Numbered from the stretch's first letter, positions 16,501 to 24,433 are shown. The stretch is 28,749 nt of DNA from Methylococcaceae bacterium (GCA_947505055.1 CANNLO010000019.1:1-28749), one strand, 5' to 3'. Program-made: numbers and translations. Notes: generated from the letters alone by a model not told the origin.

Positions 16501-16648
16501 ACTGTTTGCAACCGGGCCGGGTTCTGAAATTCAAAGACCATTAGCCATCGTTGTAATTGGCGGCTTGGTGTCCTCGACTTTTTTAACCTTATTTATTTTG
16601 CCGATTTTGTTTAAATTATTTGGACTGGCACCGGAGCTTAAACGATGA
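13586..16648 (+). CDS. czcA: RND heavy-metal efflux pump, inner-membrane subunit (CzcA/CusA family)
   Basis: This 1020-residue proton-driven antiporter has the full RND layout: TM1 (about 11-30), a large periplasmic loop (PIDAFPEVSPTQV), TM2-6 (about 335-490), TM7 (about 525), a second periplasmic loop and TM8-12 (about 865-1010). It belongs to the HME branch (PGMTAEEVEARITAPIE, DEGDIIVQL). The TM4 proton-relay region reads AIGMLVDAAVVVVEN, with Asp401 and Glu408. The extra aspartate of the classical Zn/Co/Cd CzcA signature (DFG...DGA) is absent, and the Met typical of CusA in the DEG...MP segment is not there either. Divalent metal efflux is therefore likely, but the substrate is unassigned. 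It is coupled to its neighbours by 1- and 4-base overlaps. Confidence 0.93.
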   Translation: MSNLIRFALSQRLLMMLLVGLLSGGGYYAFKNIPIDAFPEVSPTQVKIIVKAPGMTAEEVEARITAPIEVELLGIPHQTMLRSLAKYALTDITIDFKEGTDIYWARQQIAERLNTMWGSLPVGVEGGIAPMTTPLGEMFMFNIEGGDLSLMERRSLLDWVIRPALRTVPGVADVNSLGGLVRSFEVVPDNTRMSARGISMAQLTTALQNNNRNDGAGRMTDGEEALIVRAEGRIKTLEDVGIIVVDSKNGVPITINDVATARVGALTRYGAVSKNGEGEAVTGLVLSLRGANARQTIKGLEKKLAEISPGFPKDVEAKIFYNRGILVDKAVETVLHALLEAIALVIILLILFLGNLRAALVVAFALPLAAMFTFILMNYMGMSANLMSLGGLAIAIGMLVDAAVVVVENLITHLAHTEKARRLPRLHIIYRATSEVAGPVVSGILIIIIVFLPLLTLQGLEGKLFTPVALTIVFALSGSLVLSLTVIPVIASYLLKEVSHEEPWLPRQMQKLYQPALVWCMANSKKVFVAAGSLLVVTLFIFTRIGSTFMPTLDEGDIIVQLEKLPSITLEQSVDLDIQVQKNLLKNVPEIVDIIARVGSDELGLDPMSLNDTDTFLELKPKNEWRMDTKEQLLDEIRKVMAQTPGIAFQFTQPIEMRVSEMLTGTRGDVAVKLFGTDLAVLNDKAQQISEVLKGITGASDVFAKQNAGMQFLQLTIDKSAAGRLGLDSDSIEALLRAQIEGLKLGIVQEGIKRTPLILRGKSNTADFDNLQITLPSGGHVPVTAVAKIEKVEGVVSVRREHGQRFVVITSNVLNRDLVGFVDEARKAVADKIELPTGYTIEFGGQFENQQRAAATLSLVIPISLGLIFLLLFSTFGSVRQAVLVLSNIPLAMIGGVFALWASGEYLSVPASVGFIALLGIAVLNGVVMVSYFNQLIATGMDIVKVVLVGSSRRLRPVMMTASIAAFGLIPLLFATGPGSEIQRPLAIVVIGGLVSSTFLTLFILPILFKLFGLAPELKR

Positions 16649-16950
16649 ACAGTAAAGAATTTTTAGTCACACTTAATGTACCGGTCAGTCTTGAGGAAGC
16701 GATTGTTGATTGTCTGTTGATACTGGAATCGGAATATGGCTTTAGCAGTTTTCCGGTCAATTCTCATGATCACAAAAATAAAGGTTTATCACTTGCAGAA
16801 CAGGTGAGTGGTCGGCAAAAAAGAATCCGTTTTCAAATGTACGTGTCGGAACAGGGTTTGCCCGTATTACTTGCACAACTGAGATCGGATTTTTCCGGTG
16901 CAGGGATTAAATACTGGGTGTTGCCGGTGATTGAAAACGGGTTTATTTAG
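16645..16950 (+). CDS. DUF3240 family protein, last gene of the efflux operon
   Basis: This 101-residue cytosolic protein has no signal peptide or membrane segment. The pattern (VTLNVPVSLEEAIVDCLL, GFSSFPVNSHDHKNKGLSLAEQVSGRQKRIRFQMYV type blocks, then a C-terminal IKYWVLPV strand) matches DUF3240, small proteins with a PII/CutA-like ferredoxin fold that often close czcCBA-type operons. A His-Asp-His (SHDHK) stretch near residues 40-44 could hold a metal, which is an inference. It starts inside the pump gene's stop (ATGA at 16645-16648), so it is translationally coupled. A role in sensing cytoplasmic metal or modulating the pump is plausible but unproven. Confidence 0.78.
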   Translation: MNSKEFLVTLNVPVSLEEAIVDCLLILESEYGFSSFPVNSHDHKNKGLSLAEQVSGRQKRIRFQMYVSEQGLPVLLAQLRSDFSGAGIKYWVLPVIENGFI

Positions 16951-16981
16951 GCGCGTTAACTTGATTCTGGTTTAAATACCG

Positions 16982-18586
16982 TTATACAAGATCAGCATAC
17001 TGTTCGGTAATTTGATGAAACGCGGCTTCATGATTTAGAAAAGCTTCAACAATGTCCGGGTCAAAATGAATGCCACTGCCTTCAGCAATGATCGCTTTGG
17101 CTTTATCACGGGGGAAAGGGGCTTTGTAAACACGTCTGCAGGTCAGAGCATCGTAAACATCGGCTAACGCCAAAATTCTCGCCACCAGTGGAATAGCTTC
17201 TCCCTGAAGACCAAGAGGGTAGCCGCTGCCATCCCATTTTTCGTGATGCCCGTAGGCGACATCCATTCCGCATTTTATAAAACTTTGCGAGGGGTATTGA
17301 TCATAAACCGTTCGTAGCGTATCACCGCCAATCTGGGCGTGAGTTTTCATGATTTCGAATTCTTCAGGCGTCAGGCTACCCGGTTTTTTGAGTATGGCGT
17401 CAGCTATACCGACTTTGCCTATATCATGTAGTGGCGAAGAGCGTACCAGATCCTCGATAAATTCTGGGGTAATGATATGGCGGTATTTTTCGGTTGAGGC
17501 CAAAAACTTGCAAATTAACCCGCAGAGTTTTTTGAGGCGCAGCAAATGCGCACCGGTTTCTGGGTCACGATACTCGGATAGCTTTGCCAATGCAGTGATA
17601 ATGGCATCCTGGGCCTCGTCAAAAGCTTCATGATTCCAGTGACTTTGTAGCGCAGTGGCAGTCACATTAGCCATACCTATCAAGGCTTCCAAGGCATGGG
17701 TTTCGATCATGATATCATCGCCTGCCAGATTGAGCAGGCCTAACACGCCCTGGTTGCCCTGAAGCGGGATGGACATTAATGGTTTGCCACGAAACAGTTT
17801 TCTCTCAAAGGCGTTTAGTTCTGGACCATTTAAGCCTTTGTGCTGCCAGATTTGTTGGTCAGTTAAGGCTTTACTAATCATTCCGCTGGGACAGTTGTTG
17901 AGATTGAATCCGGCCAGTTCCATATATGGATAGTGGCAGGCAAAATGCCCATCCAGTTGAGGGCTAAGCCATAAAGTTATATCGCTGAGTTGGGTTAACT
18001 CGCAGACTGTATTAATCAAAGCCGAAATGATGGTTTGTGAGTTGCTCATGTGCGTCATTTTGGCGACATAACGGTATTGTAATTCCAAAGCCCGGGTTTT
18101 CTGCTGTACTAAGGTTTCCAAGTGGTTATTTAAATGATTGAGTTGTTGATTGGCTTCTTGCAGACGTGATTGCAGCATATGTTCGGACATACGCAACCGG
18201 TATTGTTCCAAGCCATCTTTTAGTGTTTCCACGATAATTTCTTTGGGACATGGTTTATTTAGAAACCTTGAAATATGGGCGTTGTGCAAAGCATTGACTG
18301 CCAAATCGAGCTCTGCACGACCGGTAAGCATCATGAGTACGGTATCAGGATAACTTTGATAGACGGAATTCAAAAAAGCAATTCCGTTTATCTCGGGCAT
18401 ATTGTAATCCGAAACGACTACTGCAAAAGGTCCTTCGCTGGCTATTAAGGCAAGGGCTGCAACTCCACTCTTAGCAACTGAGATGTCAAGTTCTTTTCGT
18501 AATTGGCGTTTTAATCCCTCCAACAATAGCACGTCATCATCGACGAAAAGAATTCGTTGGCTGATTTCGGGAGTAGCGATGGTCAT
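16982..18586 (-). CDS. Response regulator with GAF and HD-GYP c-di-GMP phosphodiesterase domains
   Basis: This 534-residue protein has a receiver domain (about 10-125; phosphoacceptor Asp60 in VVVSDYNMP, Lys111 in LNKPC), a coiled coil (about 130-170), a GAF-like domain (about 175-315) and an HD-GYP domain (about 330-520). The metal-binding and signature residues are intact: His387-Asp388 in LHDIGKVGIAD, HHEKWDGSGYP (His447, His448, with GYP at 455-457) and LADVYDAL (Asp476). It should hydrolyse c-di-GMP to pGpG or GMP in response to phosphorylation, as in RpfG-type regulators; this is by homology. It is the last gene of the HK-HDOD-HD-GYP operon, 48 bases after the HDOD gene. Confidence 0.93.
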   Translation of the reverse strand: MTIATPEISQRILFVDDDVLLLEGLKRQLRKELDISVAKSGVAALALIASEGPFAVVVSDYNMPEINGIAFLNSVYQSYPDTVLMMLTGRAELDLAVNALHNAHISRFLNKPCPKEIIVETLKDGLEQYRLRMSEHMLQSRLQEANQQLNHLNNHLETLVQQKTRALELQYRYVAKMTHMSNSQTIISALINTVCELTQLSDITLWLSPQLDGHFACHYPYMELAGFNLNNCPSGMISKALTDQQIWQHKGLNGPELNAFERKLFRGKPLMSIPLQGNQGVLGLLNLAGDDIMIETHALEALIGMANVTATALQSHWNHEAFDEAQDAIITALAKLSEYRDPETGAHLLRLKKLCGLICKFLASTEKYRHIITPEFIEDLVRSSPLHDIGKVGIADAILKKPGSLTPEEFEIMKTHAQIGGDTLRTVYDQYPSQSFIKCGMDVAYGHHEKWDGSGYPLGLQGEAIPLVARILALADVYDALTCRRVYKAPFPRDKAKAIIAEGSGIHFDPDIVEAFLNHEAAFHQITEQYADLV

Positions 18587-18634
18587 ACGTTTTCCAGAGT
18601 GTGTGTGATTAGATTATCGATTATAGTCAGGGAA

Positions 18635-19858
18635 TTATTTATCGGCATGACTGGCTAGCACCTTGTCAGCTAATAGTTGCCAGGCAGGCAGGCGCTCAAG
18701 TTTATTGATGCGTTGTAAATAGTCCGTATTCAGTGGCATGTCAAACAGTCGATCGCAGTCAGATATTACGGAAGGATTTAGCAAACAGGCGGCGACATGC
18801 ACAGCGGTGAGGACGCTAATATCATCGTAGTCGGTATTGTTTGGCCGATTTTGTAACAGGATAGCCTCGATAATGCCCGGCGGAATTTTCCAGAGACTTA
18901 AAAGATAAGCCGCAGCTTCTGAACGAGTAAAGCCAAAAATATCTAACTCTAAATCGGCAACGGGTATTTCCGTGTTTTTGACCTGTTCAAGGAGAAACCT
19001 AAGTTTGTCCCCGCCGCGTGATAGAAAGATCAGTAATCCCAAATTATGCAATAAGCCACCTAAATAGGCTTGATCCGGGCGGTCTTCCTGCTGGTTTTCC
19101 GATAAGGTTATCAGCCGTGCCAAATCGGCAACTCGGCCAGCGTCTTGCCAGAGGCAGACCATATAGTCTTCCATTTTAGAATTTAAAATTGGAAACGCAT
19201 TTTTAACATGTACGGATAATACCAAATTATTTAGCTTTTTAAGACCAATCAGATTCACGGACTCAGTCAAATTAGATATATTACGATTCAAGCCAAAATA
19301 CGGTGAGTTGATCAGTTGCAGTAATTTTGCGGACAGCACCATGTCACTGGCAAAAATATTGGAAATCTCGTTGATGGTAGTATTTTCGTTGGCAATGGCT
19401 GCGTTGAGTTGGTGGTAAATTTTCGGTAGACTCGGTAGTTGATTTGGATCTCCGACTTCAGCAATAATTCTAGGGTTTTGTAAGCAGTCCTGAATCTTGA
19501 ATATCTGGGAAATAGCTTCTCGTAAAACTTCCGCAGTACAAGGTTTACTGAAGTATTGGTGTGCTACCTCCAGGCCGCTTTTAAGGCTCATTTCATCAGC
19601 ATAGCCGCTTAGAATGATACGAACAGTGCCCGGAAACTTTTCGCTGACAATTTTTAGCAGTTCGTCACCGCGCATTGCCGGCATCATCATATCGCTTACA
19701 ATCATGTCTATGGGGAATTGCGCCATCAAGTCTAGCGCTTGCACGCCAGTCTTGGCAAAGAACAGTTGCCATTGGTCCCGGTAAGGACGCAATTGGCGCT
19801 GGATACCGTTTATGACGTTTTCATTGTCGTCTACAAACAAAATGTTTTTCTTATTCAT
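18635..19858 (-). CDS. Response regulator with HDOD output domain
   Basis: This 407-residue protein has a receiver domain (about 3-120) with Asp56 in MIVSDMMMP and Lys105 in YFSKPC, then an HDOD domain (about 140-345) with LPSLPKIYHQL, VLSAKLLQLINSPYFGL and GLLHNLGLLIF. HDOD is a catalytically dead HD relative that usually acts as a protein-interaction or signalling module, so the HN in GLLHNLG is normal for it rather than a defect. It lies 18 bases after the histidine kinase and is followed by the HD-GYP regulator at 48 bases, so it is probably a second target of the same kinase. Its downstream partner is not shown. Confidence 0.9.
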   Translation of the reverse strand: MNKKNILFVDDNENVINGIQRQLRPYRDQWQLFFAKTGVQALDLMAQFPIDMIVSDMMMPAMRGDELLKIVSEKFPGTVRIILSGYADEMSLKSGLEVAHQYFSKPCTAEVLREAISQIFKIQDCLQNPRIIAEVGDPNQLPSLPKIYHQLNAAIANENTTINEISNIFASDMVLSAKLLQLINSPYFGLNRNISNLTESVNLIGLKKLNNLVLSVHVKNAFPILNSKMEDYMVCLWQDAGRVADLARLITLSENQQEDRPDQAYLGGLLHNLGLLIFLSRGGDKLRFLLEQVKNTEIPVADLELDIFGFTRSEAAAYLLSLWKIPPGIIEAILLQNRPNNTDYDDISVLTAVHVAACLLNPSVISDCDRLFDMPLNTDYLQRINKLERLPAWQLLADKVLASHADK

Positions 19859-19876
19859 GAGCGTTTATTTCTGATT

Positions 19877-21331
19877 TTAGGGCCTGGAAGGTAATTGAAT
19901 ATGGAATGTAGTGCCAATACCGGGCGTTGAATCAAAGAATAATTTACCTTGATGATTTTCAACGATAATGTTGTATGACAGGCTTAATCCCTGTCCGGTA
20001 CCTTTACCAACCGGTTTTGTTGTGAAAAACAGGTTGAAGACTTTGTCCTGAATCTGGGGAGGAATGCCGATGCCGTTATCTTGGATTATAATTTCTACGC
20101 TGTCACCAAGTTTATGAGTGGAAATTGTAATTAGGCCTTTGGGAGTTTGGCACTCTTCAATTGCGTGAGCAGCATTGGTAAGGAGATTGATAAAAACTTG
20201 ATTGAGTTCGTTGGGGTAGCATTCAATGGTGGTAATGTCGGGGTCAAAATCGGTTTTAATTTCGGCAATGTACTTATAACTGTTGCGGCTCAGAGTGAGT
20301 GCATTATTCAGTACTTCGTGCAAGTTGGTAGTTTGCTTGGTTTGACTTTGTTCAACATGAGAAAAAGATTTCATCGCCTTGACTATTTCTGCCACTCGAT
20401 CAACGCCTTCTTGTGCCTGTGAAATGGCTTTTGGACTGTCTTCAAATATAAAGTCCAAATCATATTTATTCATCAATTCAACGAGTTTTGAACTTAATTG
20501 ATCATCCGAAAAATTTTGTAAGGCTTGTTGATAAGCGATGAGGTCGGCAAAGTTTTCTTTCAATGCCGAGAGATTGTCGCCAATGTATTGGATGGGCGTG
20601 TTAATTTCATGGGCTATGCCAGAAGCTAACTGGCCGATGGCTTCCAGTTTTTGGGCTTGTACAAGCTGTGCTTGGAGTATTTTAGTTTCGCTGATGTCGT
20701 CAATTAAAGCAGAAAAAAACAGTTCTCCTTCGATTCTCATGGGGTTAATTCTTACCAAGATTGGAAAAAATGCGCCATTTTTATTTTGGCCCTCCACTTC
20801 ACGTGGATTACCGATAATATTAGAAATATTGGTGTCCAGATAATTTTGAATATAGCTATCGTGTTTGGAAGCGATTTTCGAGGGCATTAAACAGTTGACG
20901 TTATGGCCTATGATTTCATTTACGTTGTAACCAAAAATTTTCTCGGCCGCTTTATTAAAGCTTTGAATAATGCCGGCTTTATCAGTGGTTATGATGGCAC
21001 AAGCCGCCGTATCCAGTATGGAATTAAGTTGGGTAGCCCGTAACTCTGAATCCAGCCTGGCTTGTTCGAAAGTATGCGTTTGCGCGTTCACTGTTTTGAT
21101 TATCAGCGGGCGTAATACTAACCGCCATAACAAGGGTAGGCTAATGGAGATTAGCATTATAGAATCTAAAGTAGCAGCTTGAATGAACGTAAATGAAACG
21201 CCCTTGTACTCGATTTCTTCAATTATTAAGTGGACAGTTAACTCTACAATACCAATAATAAAAACGATGGTGAACAGTGATGAGATAAAGTTGCGCTTAA
21301 GTAAGTGTGCCGGTAGCAACGGGTTAATCAT
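19877..21331 (-). CDS. PAS-containing membrane sensor histidine kinase
   Basis: This 484-residue protein has two N-terminal transmembrane helices (about 15-36 and 52-75) enclosing a short periplasmic loop, then a PAS domain (about 100-215; IITTDKAGIIQSFNKAAEKIFGY). A HisKA phosphoacceptor in GIAHEINTPIQ (His241) and a HATPase_c domain follow, with the N-box NQVFINLLTNAAHAIEE, G1 DNGIGIPPQIQ, F-box VFNLFFTTK and G2 GKGTGQGLSLS, all intact. The NTP after His-Glu-Ile-Asn is typical of the NtrB/AtoS-like HPK4 group. It is the first gene of the three-gene operon and should phosphorylate the two receivers that follow. The input signal is unknown, and a fused receiver is absent. Confidence 0.93.
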   Translation of the reverse strand: MINPLLPAHLLKRNFISSLFTIVFIIGIVELTVHLIIEEIEYKGVSFTFIQAATLDSIMLISISLPLLWRLVLRPLIIKTVNAQTHTFEQARLDSELRATQLNSILDTAACAIITTDKAGIIQSFNKAAEKIFGYNVNEIIGHNVNCLMPSKIASKHDSYIQNYLDTNISNIIGNPREVEGQNKNGAFFPILVRINPMRIEGELFFSALIDDISETKILQAQLVQAQKLEAIGQLASGIAHEINTPIQYIGDNLSALKENFADLIAYQQALQNFSDDQLSSKLVELMNKYDLDFIFEDSPKAISQAQEGVDRVAEIVKAMKSFSHVEQSQTKQTTNLHEVLNNALTLSRNSYKYIAEIKTDFDPDITTIECYPNELNQVFINLLTNAAHAIEECQTPKGLITISTHKLGDSVEIIIQDNGIGIPPQIQDKVFNLFFTTKPVGKGTGQGLSLSYNIIVENHQGKLFFDSTPGIGTTFHIQLPSRP

Positions 21332-21465
21332 ACGGATGAAATCCTTAAAAGTTACGTCTTGTTAGCACTATTTTAATATAGCCTGACGAGAATAGCATTG
21401 AAAGGATAGAACTAATTGACAATTTCCGAGAACTGATCTGAAAACCGGAATAACAAGACTGCCGT

Positions 21466-22080
21466 CTATGGCAACAGGGACGCTAGCAACGGCTGTAATC
21501 TATTAACTTGCCTTTGCAGGGTTAATCGATTGGCAATAATGATGCTCTTTAACTCAGTTAGCGCCAGCGCAAAGTCATCATTGACGACTAAATAATCAAA
21601 TTCGGCATGATGGCTGATTTCGGTAACGGCGTCGCGCATTCTTCTTGCGATGATTTGCTCATCATCCTGGCCCCGGTTTCTTAGCCGTTGCAATAAGACT
21701 TCGGTCGAGGGCGGCAGGATGAAAATGGATAAACTTTCCGGCAGCAGTTTTTTTATTTGTTCAGCACCCTGCCAGTCAATTTCCAGAATGACATCCCTAC
21801 CCTGATTTAAATTATCTACTACGGTTTGCTGTGCTGTGCCGTAGTAGTTATCAAAAACCTGAGCATGTTCAAGAAACGCGCCCTTGGTTTGCATGAGTTG
21901 AAACTCTTCGATACTCACAAAGTAATAATCCACGCCATGGGTTTCGCCAGGCCGCATTTGGCGTGTGGTATGGGAGATTGAAACCGTCAGGTCAGGCACA
22001 TCGGCAATCAGTTGCTTGACGAGACTGGTTTTGCCGGCACCGGAGGGCGCTGAAATAATATAGAGTTTGCCGATGGTCAT
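21466..22080 (-). CDS. gmk: Guanylate kinase (Gmk)
   Basis: This 204-residue enzyme phosphorylates GMP (and dGMP) to GDP with ATP. The P-loop SAPSGAGKTSL (about residues 9-19), SISHTTRQMRPGE (GMP-binding), GVDYYFVS, EIDWQGAEQIK and RRMRDA are intact, and the length is typical. It lies 95 bases after pgl on the same strand and 134 bases upstream of the histidine-kinase gene. It is a core gene with no strong sign of operon membership. Confidence 0.96.
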   Translation of the reverse strand: MTIGKLYIISAPSGAGKTSLVKQLIADVPDLTVSISHTTRQMRPGETHGVDYYFVSIEEFQLMQTKGAFLEHAQVFDNYYGTAQQTVVDNLNQGRDVILEIDWQGAEQIKKLLPESLSIFILPPSTEVLLQRLRNRGQDDEQIIARRMRDAVTEISHHAEFDYLVVNDDFALALTELKSIIIANRLTLQRQVNRLQPLLASLLP

Positions 22081-22175
22081 GGGGCTAAGGTTTCAGGGTA
22101 GAAATTTTCGATGGTAGATTGTAGGAATTCGCCGTTAGGCAATCCACTTAAACTTTAAAGGTGGAGTAACAATGT

Positions 22176-22868
22176 CTATGCAACCTGGAATTTAAAAGCA
22201 TCACTATCAATATAAATATCAACAGGATTTTTAGGTGCAATAGTCGCAACCGGTAAATCCTCATCTGAACGCCAGCTTATGACCGCATCTTGTTTATTCG
22301 CGCCTGTGATTAAAAAAATCAGCTCGTGTGTGTTGCTTAAAGCCTCGGCGCTGATGGAAACACGTTCTGGCGGTGGTTTGGTAGAGTTATAAACCGCATG
22401 GGTCAATTCTTCTTTTACGTGCACATGGCCAGGAAACAAACTGGCAGTATGACCATCTTCGCCCATGCCCAATAACACCATATCAAAAGGTAGAGCATCG
22501 GCTACGATGGGTCGATATTGCTGTGCACCCTGTTCTGGCCCGAGTTCAGCTGGAATGGTAAAAATCTGCGCTTCAGGAATAGCCACTTTGTTTAAAAAAA
22601 CCGAACTTGCCATCAGGCTGTTTCTATCCGCATGATCGATTGGCAAGCAACGTTCATCGCCGTAATAGATGAACCAGTTAGCCCAGTCTGCATCCGTTTC
22701 GGCTAATAAACGATAGACTTTTTCGGGTGTACTGCCACCGGCTAAAACCAGTTTAAAAATACCGTTTTCGGCGATGGCTCGTTCGGCAGCGTTGATGATT
22801 TGTTGATAAGCGGCCAAAGCGACCTGATCGGCCGATTCCAGATGATGCCAACGACGGTTATGATGCAT
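22176..22868 (-). CDS. pgl: 6-phosphogluconolactonase (Pgl, DevB type)
   Basis: This 230-residue enzyme hydrolyses 6-phosphogluconolactone to 6-phosphogluconate. Family motifs are clear: LVLAGGSTPEKVYRLLAE (about 41-58), FIYYGDERCLPIDHADRNS and VLLGMGEDGHTASLFPGH (catalytic His in the GHTAS motif). The zwf stop is immediately next to its ATG (zwf ends at 22869, this gene begins at 22868), so the two are cotranscribed and probably translationally coupled. It is the third gene of the gnd-zwf-pgl operon. Confidence 0.95.
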   Translation of the reverse strand: MHHNRRWHHLESADQVALAAYQQIINAAERAIAENGIFKLVLAGGSTPEKVYRLLAETDADWANWFIYYGDERCLPIDHADRNSLMASSVFLNKVAIPEAQIFTIPAELGPEQGAQQYRPIVADALPFDMVLLGMGEDGHTASLFPGHVHVKEELTHAVYNSTKPPPERVSISAEALSNTHELIFLITGANKQDAVISWRSDEDLPVATIAPKNPVDIYIDSDAFKFQVA

Positions 22869-24413
22869 TTATTTACACTCCGGTGTTAAGGAACTGCGCC
22901 AGGATTGTGAGCTTTTTTCAAATAAGCGACTGTCTTCAGGCCCCCAGGAACCGGCGGGATAGGTAGCAATGAAGTCGCGCTCTATTGCCCAGGTTTGCAA
23001 AATTGGATCAACGATGCGCCAGGCGTATTCGACTTCATCAAAGCGCAAAAATAAAGATCGGTCGCCTTTAAGTACATCCAGCAACAAATCTTCATAAGCG
23101 TCGATGGCTTTTTCGTCTTCATTACGGAAACTGGCATCCAGACTGCTGGTGCGTGTACTCATTTCCAGACCCGGTTCTTTAACGGTCATTTCGATACGAA
23201 TACATTCTTCAGGTTGGATGCCCAATAAAATCCAGTTCTGGGTCATGCATTGTACATTAGTGCCCCTGAAAAACTGTAGCGGCGGATGACGAAAACAAAT
23301 GGAAATAGTCGATTGCGCTTTGGCCAACCGTTTGCCGGTACGTAAATACATCGGCACACCACGCCAACGCCAGTTATCGACAAACAATTTCATGGACGCG
23401 TAAGTTTCTGTGGTGCTGTTGGTGGGTACATTGTCTTCCTGCAAATAGCTATTGACCTTTTCGCCTTTAACATGACCTTGGGCATACTGACCGCGAAAAG
23501 CGTGTCCATGCACGGCTTCTTTGGGAATAGGGCGGATAGATTTTAAGACCTTCACTTTTTCATCGCGCAGTGATTCGGCTTCCATAGACGCTGGAGGTTC
23601 CATCGTTACCAAGGTCAGCAATTGCAGCAGATGGCTTTGCAGCATGTCGCGCATGGCCCCCGCCCCATTGTAATAATCGCCCCGGCTGTCGATGCCGATT
23701 TCTTCTGAATGAGTGATTTGAATATGGTCGATATAATTTCGATTCCATAACGGTTCGAGCATGACATTGGCGAAGCGAAATACCAGAACGTTTTGTACCA
23801 TGCCTTTACCGAGGTAATGGTCAATGCGGTAAATTTGCTCTTCGGTCAGATAGTTACTGATGCGTTTTTGTAAAGCTTGGGCGCTGTCCAGGTCGTAGCC
23901 GAATGGTTTTTCGATAATAACTCGACGCCAACCGTAGTCTTCAGCAAATAATTGATTATTACTTAACAACTCCATGACCGTGCCAAAGTCCGAGGGACTA
24001 ATTGACAGATAAAAAGCGATATTTTTGGGGAAGTTGTTTTTTTCGTTTAGGAGATCCGCAAGTTCTGAATAACATTCAGGCTGCTGAATATCGCCTTGAT
24101 GATATTGAAGACGATCGCTGAAACGCTGAAAAATGGCCTCATCAAATTCGTCTCTGGATTTTGCAACAACCATCTCTCTGACTTCGCTCAGCCATTTTTG
24201 TTGATCCCAGGATCTCCGGCCTATGGCGAGAATACGGGTGCCAAGAGGAAGCCGGCCCGCCGCATCAAGATGATATAGCGCGGGCATTAATTTAATTCGG
24301 GACAGATTTCCTGTGGCACCAAAAATAACGTAAGTACAGGGGTCAGCATTCATAATTGAGGAATCGGTAGTAATAGAAATATTCTTTGTGTGAGCGTCGC
24401 CAGCGTTGCTCAC
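22869..24413 (-). CDS. zwf: Glucose-6-phosphate 1-dehydrogenase (Zwf)
   Basis: This enzyme oxidises glucose-6-phosphate to 6-phosphogluconolactone with NADP (or NAD). The dinucleotide motif is GATGNLSRIKLMPALY, followed by IIEKPFGYDL, the catalytic RIDHYLGKGMVQN, and VDNWRWRGVPMYLRTGKRLA. The long reading (514 residues) starts at a GTG at 24413, but the conserved family start corresponds to ATG 24353 (MNADPCTYVIFGATGNLS, 494 residues), and neither has a strong ribosome site. The GTG also lies inside a 28-base hairpin, so I favour 24353 as the true start. It lies after gnd and directly before pgl on the same strand. In RuMP methylotrophs it also serves cyclic formaldehyde oxidation. Confidence 0.95.
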   Translation of the reverse strand: MSNAGDAHTKNISITTDSSIMNADPCTYVIFGATGNLSRIKLMPALYHLDAAGRLPLGTRILAIGRRSWDQQKWLSEVREMVVAKSRDEFDEAIFQRFSDRLQYHQGDIQQPECYSELADLLNEKNNFPKNIAFYLSISPSDFGTVMELLSNNQLFAEDYGWRRVIIEKPFGYDLDSAQALQKRISNYLTEEQIYRIDHYLGKGMVQNVLVFRFANVMLEPLWNRNYIDHIQITHSEEIGIDSRGDYYNGAGAMRDMLQSHLLQLLTLVTMEPPASMEAESLRDEKVKVLKSIRPIPKEAVHGHAFRGQYAQGHVKGEKVNSYLQEDNVPTNSTTETYASMKLFVDNWRWRGVPMYLRTGKRLAKAQSTISICFRHPPLQFFRGTNVQCMTQNWILLGIQPEECIRIEMTVKEPGLEMSTRTSSLDASFRNEDEKAIDAYEDLLLDVLKGDRSLFLRFDEVEYAWRIVDPILQTWAIERDFIATYPAGSWGPEDSRLFEKSSQSWRSSLTPECK

Positions 24414-24415
24414 AC
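24388..24415 (-). promoter_or_regulatory. Perfect intercistronic hairpin between gnd and zwf
   Basis: GTGTGAGC (24388-24395) and GCTCACAC (24408-24415) are perfect 8-bp arms. Inside, CGC/GCG (24398-24400 and 24403-24405) form a second short stem around a CA loop, making a near-symmetric 28-base structure. It lies between the gnd stop and the likely zwf ATG at 24353, and covers the GTG of the longer zwf reading. No U-run follows on the minus strand. It could be an mRNA-stabilising, attenuator-like or REP element. Confidence 0.55.
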
Positions 24416-24433
24416 AATTGGTTTTCTTAAAAA

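Noticed and set aside
16951..16981. Bidirectional terminator between DUF3240 and the HD-GYP gene
   Set aside because: ACGG/CCGT and T/A-rich flanks look suggestive, but the arms do not pair in register and there is no clean stem.
19877..22080. Functional link between gmk and the c-di-GMP signalling operon
   Set aside because: Both concern guanine nucleotides, but gmk is a core gene separated by 134 bases from the kinase, and no other evidence ties them.
22157..22194. Tiny plus-strand ORF with a GGTGGAG ribosome site near the pgl stop
   Set aside because: Only seven codons, mostly inside the pgl 3' end on the opposite strand; probably chance.
24354..24413. N-terminal extension of Zwf from GTG 24413
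   Set aside because: The 20 extra residues are not part of the family fold, and the GTG is in a perfect hairpin; the inner ATG 24353 fits the conserved start better.
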